In this document: one piece after another, positions 63,927-64,000 of the stretch
How positions within the stretch are numbered: the first letter of the stretch is position 1
Layout: every line of letters begins with the position of its first letter
Assembly: GCA_002478745.1 (NCBI GenBank)
Contig: DLQI01000134.1
Span: 7,906-71,905 of the forward strand
Source of the DNA: Rhodobacteraceae bacterium UBA7436
GTDB taxonomy: Bacteria > Pseudomonadota > Alphaproteobacteria > Rhodobacterales > Rhodobacteraceae
Length of the DNA stretch: 64,000 nt
Reading direction: 5' to 3'
Program-made: the position numbers and the translations under genes
The notes under the pieces: generated by a model
The model's database searches: none
What the model was told of the DNA's origin: nothing
What the model saw: only the letters and a program-made list of their open reading frames with translations

Positions 63927-64000
63927 TTAGAACCTAAAGTTGAGTCGCGCAGAGCCGATAAGTTGGCCGCCGTCTTGCCCCTCAAATTCTTCACCAAGCC
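63927..64000 (-). CDS. C-terminal end of an outer-membrane beta-barrel protein (partial)
   Basis: The frame runs in from the window edge and stops at 63927-63929. The last residues, LGEEFEGQDGGQLIGSARLN then FRF, have the alternating pattern and terminal phenylalanine that mark outer-membrane beta-barrel proteins recognised by BamA. The rest of the gene lies outside the window, so the family (porin or other) cannot be told. Confidence 0.55.
   Translation of the reverse strand, partial: LGEEFEGQDGGQLIGSARLNFRF

Overview
The window looks like chromosome from an alphaproteobacterium of the order Rhodobacterales (Roseobacter-type). The evidence is gene content and order. A succinate dehydrogenase operon has a small extra gene between sdhA and sdhB. 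It sits beside the ethylmalonyl-CoA pathway genes mch and mcl2, followed by mdh and sucC-sucD-sucA-sucB-lpd. Crotonyl-CoA carboxylase/reductase and ethylmalonyl-CoA mutase lie nearby, with a luxR/luxI pair, an argH/tlpA divergent pair and a Hint-domain protein. No rRNA, tRNA, CRISPR array, insertion sequence or prophage was recognised. Almost all of the sequence is ordinary dense core genome. Species was not determined.

Layout. 1-4.3 kb: end of an unidentified gene, a VOC protein, an AsmA-like protein (-), rimO and dodecin (-). 4.5-7.4 kb: an XRE-cupin regulator and the threonine-degrading kbl-tdh pair. 7.4-12.5 kb: a small protein behind tandem LexA-type boxes, a DCC thiol protein, hemolysin III, YigZ-like and M48 proteins (-), a branched-chain aminotransferase, UspA, and two poorly known genes. 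12.5-14.5 kb: a 426-base regulatory gap with an array of palindromes, then nfuA and tsaB-rimI. 14.7-21.5 kb: a BMP-type (nucleoside-like) ABC importer, TauE/SafE and a TIGR02186 protein. 21.5-25.4 kb (-): SDR, RecD-like helicase, luxI, luxR and a small overlapping ORF.

25.6-31.3 kb: ccr and a PlsB-like acyltransferase (-), ethylmalonyl-CoA mutase and deoD (+). 31.4-39.9 kb (-): DUF1989, a small zinc-ribbon-like protein, sdhB-orf-sdhA-sdhD-sdhC, a DUF4344 peptidase, mch, DUF1737, NnrU and mcl2. 40.2-52.5 kb: a small exported protein, TauE (-), mdh, sucCDAB, MAPEG, a glycosyltransferase and lpd. 52.5-60.8 kb: an interrupted PPOX gene, plsC, ftsX and ftsE (-), an MJ0042 zinc-ribbon protein, TIGR02302/DUF4175, lysA, DUF2834 and a tiny lipoprotein missed by size cut-offs. 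60.8-64 kb: argH (-), tlpA (+), a Hint-domain gene with a premature stop (-), and the C-terminus of an outer-membrane beta-barrel (-).

How it works together. The central block couples the TCA cycle (sdh, mdh, suc, lpd) to C2 assimilation through the ethylmalonyl-CoA pathway (ccr, ecm, mch, mcl2). The most informative non-coding signals tie these genes together. The sdh and suc operons share a pair of TGTGATCACA palindromes exactly 21 bases apart. ccr and ecm share a GTAAyTTTATTACC element. Other regulatory signals are a GTTC-N7-GTTC-N7-GTTC SOS-type operator, an operator array with a CtrA-type box before nfuA, and a lux-box-like dyad before luxI. Two genes carry single in-frame nonsense codons.
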